A stretch of DNA of 50,916 nucleotides from Sphingomonas asaccharolytica NBRC 15499 (GTDB taxonomy: Bacteria > Pseudomonadota > Alphaproteobacteria > Sphingomonadales > Sphingomonadaceae): assembly GCF_001598355.1 (NCBI RefSeq), contig NZ_BCYU01000031.1:1-50916 (forward strand), given 5' to 3'. The notes beneath the pieces are model-generated. The model worked only from the letters and a program-made list of their open reading frames with translations. It was not told where the DNA came from and did no database searches. The translations under genes and the position numbers were made by a program. This document shows, one piece after another, positions 17,800 through 26,809 of this stretch (position 1 is the stretch's first letter; the number at the start of each line of letters is the position of its first letter).

Positions 17800-18680
17800 C
17801 GCTGGCGGCATTGCGGCCAAGCGCGGCCGAGCGGATCGACGGACGCGCGATCGCCGCGCGGCTCGATGCCGAGACCGCAGCCAACGTCGCCGCGATCGTC
17901 GCACGCGACGGGATCGCACCCGGCCTGGCAGTGGTGCTGGTGGGTGAGGATCCGGCGAGCCAGGTCTATGTCGCACACAAGATCGAGACGTGCGCGCGCG
18001 TCGGCATTGCCTCGTTCGAACACCGCCTGCCTGCCGATACGCCGCAGGACGCACTGCTGACGTTGATCGCACAGCTCAACGCCGACCCGCGCGTCCATGG
18101 CATCCTGGTCCAGGTGCCCCTGCCCGCTCATATCGATGCCGGGATCGTGCTCGGCGCGATCGATCCGGGCAAGGATGTCGATGGCTTCCACCCGGTCAAT
18201 GTAGGGAGGCTGTCGACCGGAACCGGCGGGCTGGTGCCGTGCACGCCGCTCGGGGTGATGATGCTGCTCGACAGCGTGCTGCCCGATCTGACCGGGCTCG
18301 ACGCTGTGGTGATCGGCAAGTCGAACATCGTCGGCAAGCCGATCGCGATGCTGCTGCTCGAGCGCGAGGCAACGGTGACGGTGACGCATATCGAGACGCG
18401 CGGGCTCGCCGATATCGCCCGCAAGGCCGACATCGTCATCGCCGCCGCGGGGGCGCCGCGATTGGTGCGCGGCTTCTGGATCAAGGAAGGCGCGATAGTC
18501 ATCGATGTCGGCATCACGCGCATGCTTCAGGACGATGGGCGCACGCGGCTGGTCGGCGATGTCGCGTTCGACGAAATCCAGCATGCGCGGGCGGTGACTC
18601 CCGTCCCGGGTGGGGTTGGGCCGATGACGATCGCGTGTCTACTGGCGAATACGGTGAAGGCCGCCAATCAGAAGAAATAG
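17796..18680 (+). CDS. folD: Bifunctional methylenetetrahydrofolate dehydrogenase/cyclohydrolase
   Basis: Converts 5,10-methylene-tetrahydrofolate via methenyl- to 10-formyl-tetrahydrofolate. The 294 aa protein has the FolD hallmarks in order: [16 protein letters not shown] with the catalytic Lys, [36 protein letters not shown] (NADP site) and [11 protein letters not shown]. The start is GTG at 17796, overlapping the aldehyde dehydrogenase stop as GTGA. Being embedded in a catabolic operon suggests a dedicated copy. With MetF and PurU at the left end it completes methyl-folate to formate. Its 3' end overlaps the convergent amidohydrolase gene by 13 bases. Confidence 0.94.
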   Translation: MTLAALRPSAAERIDGRAIAARLDAETAANVAAIVARDGIAPGLAVVLVGEDPASQVYVAHKIETCARVGIASFEHRLPADTPQDALLTLIAQLNADPRVHGILVQVPLPAHIDAGIVLGAIDPGKDVDGFHPVNVGRLSTGTGGLVPCTPLGVMMLLDSVLPDLTGLDAVVIGKSNIVGKPIAMLLLEREATVTVTHIETRGLADIARKADIVIAAAGAPRLVRGFWIKEGAIVIDVGITRMLQDDGRTRLVGDVAFDEIQHARAVTPVPGGVGPMTIACLLANTVKAANQKK

Positions 18681-19471
18681 AAGCGCAGCGCCGCGTCGGA
18701 CATACGCCGGCGGTCGCGGGCATCGGGGACGATGCGGTAGAGGGTGGCAAGCGCCTCGCCATAGGTCATCCGGTCCTCGGCGCCGACGAACGGCGCATCG
18801 CTACCCCAAAACAGTCGATCGGGTCCGGCGACCTGCAGCAATCGCGCCGCATAGCCGCTGAGGCTTTCGGGCGGCAGGCGGAAGCCGGCGGAGATTTTCA
18901 CGAACGTCAGGCCCCGGTCGATCGCTTCGATCATCGCCTTGAAGCCGGGACCCTCCATCTCGTTCTCGCTGCGCAGCAACCCGAAATGGTCGACCACCAC
19001 CCGGACACCGTGATCGGCCAGCGCGGGCAGCATGGTACCGAGTTGCTCGCCGCCGAGATTGAGCTCGAGATGCATCCCGGCATCGGCCAGGCGGGTAACG
19101 AAACGGCGGAAGCGATAGCCGGTCAGGTCGGGCAATTCCGCCTCGAGCGGAATCTGGAAGCGCACCCCGCACACGCCCTGTGCCTTGAGGTCGGCGAGCT
19201 CGCGCGGCGCGGTGTCGGGATCGAGCATCACCGTCGCGCGCAGCCGTTTATGCCGCGCCAGCGCCGCCAGCGAATAGTCGTTATAGTCTCCGAACAAACT
19301 GGCCGCGGTGATCACCCCGAAGGCAATGCCCTGCGCATCGAGTTCGGCAAGATAGGTTTCGACCGGATATTCGTAGTCCGGCCGCGTCCAGGCAGTGTCG
19401 GTGAACGGCATTCCCTTGACGAAGACGTGCGCGTGGGCGTCGATGACCGGCGGTTCGGGCGCTGCGTTCAC
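18668..19471 (-). CDS. Amidohydrolase family 2 protein (TIM-barrel)
   Basis: A 267 aa metal-dependent hydrolase or decarboxylase of the PF04909 type, the family of 2-pyrone-4,6-dicarboxylate hydrolase and ACMS decarboxylase. Visible ligands: [10 protein letters not shown] (H13, H15), VVDHFGLL and FWGSDAPF (catalytic Asp). The start is GTG 19471, which overlaps the previous gene's stop as GTGA; longer ORFs in the frame run through that gene. It is the last of three coupled minus-strand genes behind a permease. Likely role: hydrolysis of a lactone or similar acid imported by that permease; the substrate is unknown. Confidence 0.8.
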   Translation of the reverse strand: MNAAPEPPVIDAHAHVFVKGMPFTDTAWTRPDYEYPVETYLAELDAQGIAFGVITAASLFGDYNDYSLAALARHKRLRATVMLDPDTAPRELADLKAQGVCGVRFQIPLEAELPDLTGYRFRRFVTRLADAGMHLELNLGGEQLGTMLPALADHGVRVVVDHFGLLRSENEMEGPGFKAMIEAIDRGLTFVKISAGFRLPPESLSGYAARLLQVAGPDRLFWGSDAPFVGAEDRMTYGEALATLYRIVPDARDRRRMSDAALRFYFF

Positions 19472-20352
19472 AGGCGATCCGCGAACAACTTGGCGCCGTT
19501 GTCGTGCAGCACCTGCGCGCGCTCGGCTGCGCTCAGGAGGCTCGTTGCGGCGATCGCCTGCGCGACCATGTCGGGATAGGCATCCTTGGTGTTGCCATAA
19601 TCCGACCCCCACATCACCCGGCTGGCGCCATAGGTATCGACAATCAGCCGTACGAACTGCGCCGCGTCGATCCCCGTTTCGCGGAAGCGGTTGAGGTTGA
19701 TCTGGGTGAATTTGAAGACGATGTTGGGGACGTCGACGAGTTCGAGATGCTCGGACCCGATGGTACCGGCGACGCCGTTTTCGACACCAGGCCAGCCGCA
19801 GTGATCGAGCGCGATCACCGTCTTGGGAAACCGCCTGGCGAGCGCGATGATCCGGTGCAGCGCCGCTCTGGTCGGCTTGCCCGGCGCATACATGATCACC
19901 ATCGTCAGCCCCAGCGACGCGGCGACTTCCCACGTTTTCAGCGCTGCCGGCGAATCGAGCCAGGGATAGCTGCCGTCCGCATCGGGAAAGCCGAACAGCC
20001 GCAGCCCGCAGACATTGTGCCGGGTTGCCAGCGCGCGCAATTGTTCGGGCGTCTCCGGCAACTCGGCGCGCAGGATCAGCACCGCGGAGACGCGGTGGTG
20101 GTTCACGTCGGCGACCGACAGCGTGTAGCTGTTGTCGGTCTTGTAGATGGTATTGTATTGCACCGCCGCGCCGCCGGTGACGCCGCATTGGTCCCACAAA
20201 GCCAGCAACCGCTCCGCCGTCGCCGGATCGCGAGCGATGCGCGCGCGGACTTCGGCCTCGCCCTCGCGCGCGCCGGTCACGTCGATCGGGAAGCGCTCGG
20301 TATCGTTGGTGAAGAAATGCGCGTGGGTATCAAACAGACGCGGGTTGGGCAC
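19468..20352 (-). CDS. Amidohydrolase family 2 protein (TIM-barrel)
   Basis: A 294 aa PF04909-type protein with FDTHAHFF (H10, H12), a central IALDHCGWPG and a C-terminal VMWGSDYGN segment carrying the expected metal-binding Asp. The start is GTG 20352, supported by AGGAG seven bases upstream. It overlaps the permease 3' end by 23 bases and the next amidohydrolase by four. The two tandem amidohydrolases are only distantly alike, so they probably take different substrates or consecutive steps rather than being a fresh duplication. Confidence 0.8.
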   Translation of the reverse strand: MPNPRLFDTHAHFFTNDTERFPIDVTGAREGEAEVRARIARDPATAERLLALWDQCGVTGGAAVQYNTIYKTDNSYTLSVADVNHHRVSAVLILRAELPETPEQLRALATRHNVCGLRLFGFPDADGSYPWLDSPAALKTWEVAASLGLTMVIMYAPGKPTRAALHRIIALARRFPKTVIALDHCGWPGVENGVAGTIGSEHLELVDVPNIVFKFTQINLNRFRETGIDAAQFVRLIVDTYGASRVMWGSDYGNTKDAYPDMVAQAIAATSLLSAAERAQVLHDNGAKLFADRL

Positions 20353-21694
20353 CGAAATCTCCTGCGAGGTGACTCGCCGCGCGCGCGGCGAGGCGATTGG
20401 CGAGGTACATCGTCACGGCGGGGATCACCGCGATGATCGAGAACACGATATAGGTGTCCATGCGCGTCAGCCCGGCGCTGAACAGGAAGCCGCCGATCAT
20501 CGGGCCGATGATCGCGCCGATCCGCCCGAAGCCGACGACGAAGCCGAGCGCGGTGTTCTGGATCGCGGTCGGATACATCACCGCGGTAACCAGGAACAAT
20601 CCGGTATAAGCGCCGACGACGAAGAACGTGGTCAGCCCGGCCATCGCGAGCAGCGGGATCGGGGCGGCCGGCATGATTCCGAACATCACCAGCGTGACCG
20701 CCGCCATGCTGAAGAAGAACGCCGTCAGCCGCCCTTCCCCGACGCGCCGGCCGAGCAAGCCCATGGCGAGATGGCCGACCGCGCCGCAGGCGCCGGTGAT
20801 GATTCCGCTTGCCGCCGCCAGGCTGGGGCTGAGCCCGGCATTGGCGAGGACCGTCGGCTTCCAGTTGAGCAGGAAATAGCCGACCAGGGCATAGGTGAGC
20901 GAGGCGATCCAGATCAGGATCGTCGGGTTGCGCATCGGGCCGGCGAGCATCGATCGGATCGCATGTGCGCTGGTTTCGGCAGCTGCCGGCCGCGGCGGCA
21001 TCGCCGTCAACTCGGGCAGCTTCATGCGGCGATGGAGGCGGTTGAGCGGGGCGACGTCCTTGGGTCCCTGGCGGCGCAGCAGGAAATCGCGCGATTCGCC
21101 GAGGATGAACAGCGCCAGCGTGAAGGTGACGGCGTTGAGCAGGCCGGCGGCCAGGAAGATGGTGCGCCAGTTACCGGTATCCAACACCGCCGCGGCGATG
21201 CCGCTTCCGAGCATCATGCCCAGCGTGAAGCCGATATGAACCGTGGCCATCGCCATGTTGCGGAAATTGACGCTCGAATATTCGGCGGCGGTTGTATTGA
21301 GGCAGACCACCAGCGTCCCCAACCCGATCCCGGTGACGAAGCGCAATGCCAGCAAATGCAGGATGTCGGTGGCGGCGCTGGTCAGCAGCAGCGATACCGC
21401 CAGCGAGCCGAGCGCACCCAGCATAACCGGGCGGCGCCCGACCTTGTCGGCGAACGGCGCGACCAGGAACGCGCCGATCACCAGCCCGACCGCGACCGCG
21501 CTGAACATGGTGCCGAGCACCGCCGGATCGATATGCCATTGCTTGGAGAGAACCGGCGCCGCAACCGAAAGCGACACCACGTCAAAGCCATCGGCAATAT
21601 TGGCGGCGCAACACAGAGCGACGACGAGATACTGATACCGGGTCATGCTGGGAGGCGCTGCCATTGCGCCGCTCGGTTCCATAGCCGCCGCCAT
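20330..21694 (-). CDS. MFS permease, aromatic acid:H+ symporter (AAHS) type
   Basis: A 454 aa inner-membrane transporter with about 12 hydrophobic segments. The first helix has the AAHS-type ADGFDVVSLS motif, and loop 2-3 is PFADKVGRRPV. A second loop motif (GLLGRRVGEGRL) lies in the other half. AAHS members import benzoate-, vanillate- or protocatechuate-like acids with protons. It leads the operon of two amidohydrolases and is divergent from the TonB receptor across a 259-base region with motif A copies, so outer- and inner-membrane uptake may be co-regulated. Confidence 0.88.
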   Translation of the reverse strand: MAAAMEPSGAMAAPPSMTRYQYLVVALCCAANIADGFDVVSLSVAAPVLSKQWHIDPAVLGTMFSAVAVGLVIGAFLVAPFADKVGRRPVMLGALGSLAVSLLLTSAATDILHLLALRFVTGIGLGTLVVCLNTTAAEYSSVNFRNMAMATVHIGFTLGMMLGSGIAAAVLDTGNWRTIFLAAGLLNAVTFTLALFILGESRDFLLRRQGPKDVAPLNRLHRRMKLPELTAMPPRPAAAETSAHAIRSMLAGPMRNPTILIWIASLTYALVGYFLLNWKPTVLANAGLSPSLAAASGIITGACGAVGHLAMGLLGRRVGEGRLTAFFFSMAAVTLVMFGIMPAAPIPLLAMAGLTTFFVVGAYTGLFLVTAVMYPTAIQNTALGFVVGFGRIGAIIGPMIGGFLFSAGLTRMDTYIVFSIIAVIPAVTMYLANRLAARAASHLAGDFGAQPASV

Positions 21695-21757
21695 CCCGCT
21701 CTCTCCCGTTTCGACCCGTTATCGGCCCGCACAATCGTCCTGATCCGTGACGCTTAT

Positions 21758-21774
21758 ATCAAATGTCGTTCGGC
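21758..21774. promoter_or_regulatory. Motif A, site 3 (permease/TonB receptor divergent region)
   Basis: ATCAAATGTCGTTCGGC matches the site at 38029 in 11 of 17 positions. A weaker copy lies at 21818-21834 (10 of 17, intact TTCGTC arm). Both are in the 259-base region between the permease at 21694 and the receptor at 21954. CTTATATC at 21753 could serve as a promoter element. No other structure stands out in the gap. Confidence 0.35.
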
Positions 21775-21953
21775 AGTATCCGATTTTTCTCTTGTCGGCT
21801 AGAGAATATATGTCATAAGCAACTACCGTTCGTCATTTCAGAATGAATGGCGAGGCGACTGCGAATACGCGAGCGTCGAGACGTCGGTGCATCAGGATCG
21901 ACGCGAAATTCTGATGACGGCCCGAAGGGCCGCATCGACTTGGGGAGGAAGCA

Positions 21954-24821
21954 ATGCGCACGTCACCTTCAGTATCGGGCCGCACGCAATCGTCGCGATT
22001 CAGGGATCCCAGCCTCGCGGCCATTGCGCTGGTGCTTTCGACAACCGCCGCGCCCGCATTCGCGCAGACGGCCGCCGCGGCCCCCGCGGCCGGCGATCCC
22101 AATGGCGTCAGCCCCCCGCAAGACGCCCCCGCCGCCCCTCCCGAAGGGGCCGGGCAGGAAACCGGCGACAAGGAAATCGTCGTCACCGGTTCGCGCCTTG
22201 GTGCGGGCTTCACCGCGCCGACCCCGGTCACCACCATCGCTCCCGAGCAGATCAAGGACCGCGCGCTCGCCAGTGTCGCCGAGCTGGCCTATGATATCCC
22301 GCAACTGCGCATCAATCAGAATGTCGGCAAGTCGAGCGAGCCGGTCGGCCAGAACGTCGCCGATCTTCGCGCATTGGGCGGCGCGCGCACGCTGCTGCTG
22401 CTCGATGGCCGTCGCCTCGCGGCGACCAGCCCGTTCGGCGGCGTCGACACCAATATCTTCCCGCTGTCGCTGATCAGTGGCGTCGAAGTCGTGACCGGCG
22501 GCGCCTCGGCCGCTTATGGCTCGGATGCCGTCGCCGGCGTCATCAACTTCTCGCTGCAGAAGAAGCTCGAGGGCGTCAAGATCGACGCGTCGTACGGCAT
22601 TTCGAACTATAACGATTTCAACCGTCCGGTGATCTCCGCAGCGGCGGGCAAGACGTTCGGGCGCCTCAACATCACGATCGCGGGCGATTTCTATCGCAAC
22701 ACCGGCCAGACCAACGTCGGCACGCGCGACTGGGGCCGCGGTGCGCCGGTGCTGTTCAACAATCCGAACTACACCGCCACCAACGGCCAGACCAAGAACT
22801 ACATCGCCTATAACGCGCTATATTCGCGCATGACATTCGGCGGTGTCACCGCCGTCCCGACCACCAGTCCGCTTTACGGCATCCAATTCGGCGTCAACGG
22901 CACGCCGCAGCCGTTCGTCTACGGCAACCCGATCAACACCACCTTCATGCTGGGCGGCGGCGGCGTATCCATCGAGGATCAAGGCAATATCCTGCCGCAT
23001 ATCACCCGCTATTCCGGATATGGCCGCGCCACCTATGACCTGACTGACGGGATTTCCTTGTGGGCAGAGGGGTTGTGGTCACGGGTCGAAGTGCTGTCCG
23101 ACCTCGCGCCGAACTATGACAATGGCACGCTGAACATTCAGCGCGACAATGCATTCCTGCCGGCGTCGATCCGCGCAACGATGGCCGCCAACAATATCAA
23201 TTCATTCAGTTTTGGCCGCATGAACCTCGAAGACGGCAATTCGCAGAACAACAGCGTTTCCCGCGCGCTACGCTATGCCGTGGGCGCCGAGGGCAAGATC
23301 GGCGATTGGTCCTGGGATGTCCATCTTCAGCGTTCGGACAACCACTTCCGCCAGGAAAGCGTGAACAACCGCATTCAATCGCGCTGGTTCCAGGGTGTCG
23401 ACTCGGTGATCAGCCCGGTCACCAACCAGCCGGTATGCCGGATCAACGCCGATGCCAGCACGACCAACGACAACCCGGCGTGTGTCCCGATCAATGTGTT
23501 CGGCCCCGGATCGATCAGCCAGCAGGCGCTGGCCTGGTATCGCGGTACTTCGTGGTACGACGCCCGGATGACCCAGAACAATGCCGGCGCCAACCTGTCG
23601 GGCTCGCCGTTCAAGACCTGGGCAGGTCCGGTCAAGCTCGCGGTCGGTGCCGAATATCGCAAGGAGACGATCAAGAGCGTCTCCGACCCGATCTCGGCGA
23701 TATCGGGATGGCGTTCGATCAACCAGCAACCCTTCGCCGGTGAACTCACGGTCAAGGAAGTCTATGCCGAGGTGGCGATCCCGCTGGCCCAGGATTGGGC
23801 CTTCGCCAAGAATCTCGAGGTCAGCGGCGCCGTCCGCTACGCCGATTACAGTTCGAGCGGCGGCGTGACGACGTGGAAGGTCGGCTTCAACTATTCGCCG
23901 ATTTCCGACATCCGCTTCCGCGGCACGATTTCGCGTGACATCCGCGCGGCCAATATCAACGAACTCTATGCCGGCCAGAACCAGGTGATCAACTCGATCT
24001 CCGATCCGCGCATCAACGTCACCACCAACACGCTGCAGCTGACCGGCGGCAACCGCAATCTCAACCCCGAAAAGGCCGATACCAAGGCGATCGGCGTTGT
24101 CCTGCAGCCCAGCTTCATCCCGGGCCTGAACGCCTCTATCGATTATTACTCGATCAAGATCAACGACGCGATCACCGCGATCGCGCCACAGACTATCGTC
24201 AACAATTGCTTCACGTTGAAGATCGACTCGTTTTGCGGTCTGATCACCCAGGACGCGGGCAATCACATCACGTCGATCCAGGCGACGCTGATCAACGCCC
24301 AGACCATCGAAGCTGCCGGGCTTGACTTCGAATTGTCCTATCGCCGCCCAGTGACGTGGTTCGGGGCGACCGGGACGATCGGCAGCCGCCTTCTCGTCAA
24401 CTATGTCGACAAGCTGCAACTGACCGCATCGAACGTCACGACGATCCTGCTGGGCGACATCGCCACCGATCCGGGCGGTCAGCCGCGCTGGAAGGGAAAT
24501 TTCGATCTGACCTATTCGGGCGGCCCGCTGCGCCTGGGCGCGTATGTCCGCTATATCGGGGGTGGCAAATTCCGGACGATCTACGTGGACAATGTCGATC
24601 TCCCGACGTCGCAGAACCGGGTCAAGGGGCGCGCCTATGTCGATCTGTCGGCGTCCTACAAGATCACCAAGAATATCGAGCTCTATGGCAAGATTGATAA
24701 TCTGCTGAACCAGGATCCGCCGGTTGCGCCGAACAGCATCATAGCGCCGACGGTGTCGAACTCGCAGATGTACGACAAGATCGGCCGTTACTATGTCAGC
24801 GGCGTCCGTATCCGCTTTTAA
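21954..24821 (+). CDS. TonB-dependent outer-membrane receptor
   Basis: A 955 aa ligand-gated outer-membrane channel. Order: signal peptide (about 1-38, ending APAFAQ), a Pro/Ala-rich linker, TonB box EIVVTGSR at 74-81, plug domain (DLRALGGARTLLLLDGRRLA; SAAYGSDAVAGVINF), then a long beta-barrel ending in the aromatic-terminal strand YYVSGVRIRF. This is the general sphingomonad type with no siderophore-specific mark. In this neighbourhood, facing an aromatic-acid permease and followed by another, uptake of an aromatic compound or oligomer is likelier than iron uptake. A clear intrinsic terminator follows. Confidence 0.93.
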   Translation: MRTSPSVSGRTQSSRFRDPSLAAIALVLSTTAAPAFAQTAAAAPAAGDPNGVSPPQDAPAAPPEGAGQETGDKEIVVTGSRLGAGFTAPTPVTTIAPEQIKDRALASVAELAYDIPQLRINQNVGKSSEPVGQNVADLRALGGARTLLLLDGRRLAATSPFGGVDTNIFPLSLISGVEVVTGGASAAYGSDAVAGVINFSLQKKLEGVKIDASYGISNYNDFNRPVISAAAGKTFGRLNITIAGDFYRNTGQTNVGTRDWGRGAPVLFNNPNYTATNGQTKNYIAYNALYSRMTFGGVTAVPTTSPLYGIQFGVNGTPQPFVYGNPINTTFMLGGGGVSIEDQGNILPHITRYSGYGRATYDLTDGISLWAEGLWSRVEVLSDLAPNYDNGTLNIQRDNAFLPASIRATMAANNINSFSFGRMNLEDGNSQNNSVSRALRYAVGAEGKIGDWSWDVHLQRSDNHFRQESVNNRIQSRWFQGVDSVISPVTNQPVCRINADASTTNDNPACVPINVFGPGSISQQALAWYRGTSWYDARMTQNNAGANLSGSPFKTWAGPVKLAVGAEYRKETIKSVSDPISAISGWRSINQQPFAGELTVKEVYAEVAIPLAQDWAFAKNLEVSGAVRYADYSSSGGVTTWKVGFNYSPISDIRFRGTISRDIRAANINELYAGQNQVINSISDPRINVTTNTLQLTGGNRNLNPEKADTKAIGVVLQPSFIPGLNASIDYYSIKINDAITAIAPQTIVNNCFTLKIDSFCGLITQDAGNHITSIQATLINAQTIEAAGLDFELSYRRPVTWFGATGTIGSRLLVNYVDKLQLTASNVTTILLGDIATDPGGQPRWKGNFDLTYSGGPLRLGAYVRYIGGGKFRTIYVDNVDLPTSQNRVKGRAYVDLSASYKITKNIELYGKIDNLLNQDPPVAPNSIIAPTVSNSQMYDKIGRYYVSGVRIRF

Positions 24822-24852
24822 CCCGCGCTTCGGCTGAAAGGTCGGGCGAAAT

Positions 24853-24884
24853 CCCGGCGCGCCACAAACGCGCCGGGCTTTTCG
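24853..24884 (+). terminator. Intrinsic terminator after the TonB receptor gene
   Basis: CCCGGCGCG and CGCGCCGGG form a perfect 9-base stem around the 7-base loop CCACAAA, followed by CTTTTCG. It lies 31 bases after the receptor stop. It separates the receptor from the next permease, which then has its own motif A sites. Confidence 0.8.
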
Positions 24885-24899
24885 CAACGGCCGAAACGC

Positions 24900-24916
24900 A
24901 ACGGATGTCGTTCGTC
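24900..24916. promoter_or_regulatory. Motif A, site 4 (upstream of second permease)
   Basis: AACGGATGTCGTTCGTC matches the 38029 site at 11 of 17 positions, with a complete TTCGTC right arm. It is 126 bases before the permease start, between the terminator and site 5. Confidence 0.4.
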
Positions 24917-24929
24917 TCGATTCGCGCAT

Positions 24930-24946
24930 TCGCAATGGCGTTTGTA
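24930..24946. promoter_or_regulatory. Motif A, site 5 (upstream of second permease)
   Basis: TCGCAATGGCGTTTGTA matches the 29912 site at 12 of 17 positions. With site 4 it makes a pair about 30 bases centre to centre, roughly three helical turns, which would allow cooperative binding. The permease start is 95 bases downstream. Confidence 0.45.
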
Positions 24947-25041
24947 ATTGCCGAATTGACAGGGCATTGATAAGAGGTGCGTGTGCGTAGACAGCCGACC
25001 GCCAGACTGCCGCGTCGTCACTCGGGCGAAGGGCAGCCCGC

Positions 25042-26379
25042 ATGAGCCAGCCGATCACCCCCAACGATATCGTCAAGCAATCCCCCATGGGCTGGTATCA
25101 ATATGCGATCGTCGCGATCTGCATGCTGGCCTATGCCGCTGACGGGCTCGACGTCGTTACGCTGTCTTATGCGGCGCCGGTGATGATCAAGGAGCTGCAC
25201 CTTTCGATCCAGGAGTTCGGGCTGGCATCGAGCGCGACGCCCGTGGGCGTCGCAATCGGATCGATCTTCGTCGCACCGCTGGCCGACCGGGTCGGACGAC
25301 GAGCGCTCACGCTAACGCTGCTGGGTTCGCTGGTGTTGCTGCTGCTGATCACAGCGACCAACGGCACGATCACCACATTGATGATCCTGCGCCTGCTGAC
25401 CGGTGTTTGCCTGGGCGCGCTGGTCGTTTGCCTGAACGTCACCGTCACCGAATTCAGCAACGAAAAACGTTCCAATCTGCTGATCGGCATCCTCCACTCC
25501 GGCTATGCCTTTGGCGGGATGCTGTGCGGCGCGATGGCAGGGCTGCTGATCGAACCATATGGCTGGCGATCGATCTTCCTCGGCGCCGCGGCGCTCAACC
25601 TGACCGCGTTCCTCCTCGGACTGTTCATCCTTGCCGATTCACCCGCCTTCCTGATGGCGCGACGTCCGCCGGACGCACTCGCGCGGATCAATGCGTTGAT
25701 GCGGCGGATGCGCAAGCCAGAGGTAGCGGCGCTGCCCGAAGAGCCGATCGTCATCGGCAAGCAGCGGGCAAGCCTGACGATGATCCCGCGCTCGCTGTGG
25801 ATCGGCACGGCATTGCTGTGCCTGGCTGGCTTCGTGTTCACGATCAGCGGCGGCTTCATGGCGGGCTGGCGCCCACAGATATTGTCGATGGCCGGGATGA
25901 ACATGCAATGGAACGGCGTTGCCGGCGTGACCACCTACGGCGCCGGAATCGTCGCGCAACTGATTGTCGGGGCGCTGTCGCGCCGCGTCGGCGAGGTGCG
26001 GATCGCGGCCATCTTCCTGCTGGCGATGGCGGCATCGTTCACGTTGCTCGGCGCGGTGCCGGATGGGGCGAACTGGGCGTTGGTCGGCGCCTCGACCTTG
26101 TGCGGCTTTTTCAACGTCGGCGCTTATACGGCGCTGATTCTGGTCACGCTCAACTATCACGGTGTGGCTACGCGCAATGTCGGCCTCGGCATCATGCTCG
26201 GCTGCTCGCGCATCGGCGGGATCATCGGACCGCTGCTCGGCGGCTATGTGATCGGCGCCGGCATAGGGCGATTCTCGGTGATGCTATTGTTCGGCGGACT
26301 GATGATCGTCCCCGCGGCGGCAGCGGTATTGGTGCGAATGCGCGCGGTACGCCAGCAGCCCGAGCCCATTCCGGCATGA
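25042..26379 (+). CDS. MFS permease, AAHS type
   Basis: A 445 aa 12-helix transporter. AADGLDVVTLS in helix 1 and PLADRVGRRAL in loop 2-3 place it with aromatic acid:H+ symporters. It is clearly a paralogue of the permease at 20.3-21.7 kb; both share layout and phrases such as RLLTG.CLG.LVVCLN. It has its own promoter region with two motif A sites after a terminator. A cytochrome c gene follows 10 bases later and an exported GlcG-like gene after that, an unusual set for one operon. Confidence 0.88.
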   Translation: MSQPITPNDIVKQSPMGWYQYAIVAICMLAYAADGLDVVTLSYAAPVMIKELHLSIQEFGLASSATPVGVAIGSIFVAPLADRVGRRALTLTLLGSLVLLLLITATNGTITTLMILRLLTGVCLGALVVCLNVTVTEFSNEKRSNLLIGILHSGYAFGGMLCGAMAGLLIEPYGWRSIFLGAAALNLTAFLLGLFILADSPAFLMARRPPDALARINALMRRMRKPEVAALPEEPIVIGKQRASLTMIPRSLWIGTALLCLAGFVFTISGGFMAGWRPQILSMAGMNMQWNGVAGVTTYGAGIVAQLIVGALSRRVGEVRIAAIFLLAMAASFTLLGAVPDGANWALVGASTLCGFFNVGAYTALILVTLNYHGVATRNVGLGIMLGCSRIGGIIGPLLGGYVIGAGIGRFSVMLLFGGLMIVPAAAAVLVRMRAVRQQPEPIPA

Positions 26380-26389
26380 GGAAATTACA

Positions 26390-26809
26390 GTGACTCACAA
26401 AAATGCATATCTGAACGCGGCCATGATCGGCGCTGCATTGCTGTCGATCGTCGTATCGGCGCGCGGCGTCGGTCGCGCGGCAGCGCCCGCAGCGCCGATG
26501 CTCCCGGCCGCTGCTGCGCCGCCCGCGGCCTTCGCGACGTGTAATGCCTGCCACAATACCGCCAAAAGCGAGCCCAACGGCGTCGGCCCCAATCTGTTCG
26601 GCGTGGTCGGCAGAGCGGCAGGAACGAGGCCAGGCTATGCCTATTCTCCGGCCATGAAGGGATCGAATATCCGCTGGGCGCGTGCCAAGCTCGACGCCTT
26701 TCTCGCTGATCCCAAGGGCGTCGTGCCGGGCACGAAGATGATGATTCCCGGGATCAAGGATGCCGCCAAGCGCGGCGAAATCATCAGCTATCTCGAGACA
26801 CTGAAATGA
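26390..26809 (+). CDS. Class I c-type cytochrome
   Basis: A 139 aa periplasmic monoheme cytochrome. The N-terminal hydrophobic stretch (about 8-24) serves as signal or membrane anchor, followed by an Ala/Pro-rich linker. Heme attaches at CNACH (residues 51-55), and the axial Met is M117 or M118 in GTKMMIPG. The start is GTG 26390, supported by GAGGAA six bases upstream. It overlaps the next gene by four bases. It could carry electrons from a periplasmic dehydrogenase, such as the PQQ enzyme at the left end, to an oxidase. That link is inferred only. Confidence 0.88.
   Translation: MTHKNAYLNAAMIGAALLSIVVSARGVGRAAAPAAPMLPAAAAPPAAFATCNACHNTAKSEPNGVGPNLFGVVGRAAGTRPGYAYSPAMKGSNIRWARAKLDAFLADPKGVVPGTKMMIPGIKDAAKRGEIISYLETLK

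Noticed and set aside
16246..18072. Minus-strand ORF of 608 codons over the aldehyde dehydrogenase and folD
   Set aside because: Both plus-strand genes have intact catalytic motifs; the antisense product is Arg/His-rich and motif-free.
23268..25088. Long minus-strand ORF (606 codons) opposite the TonB receptor
   Set aside because: Runs through the receptor, its terminator and the next gene start. The product is low-complexity and motif-free.
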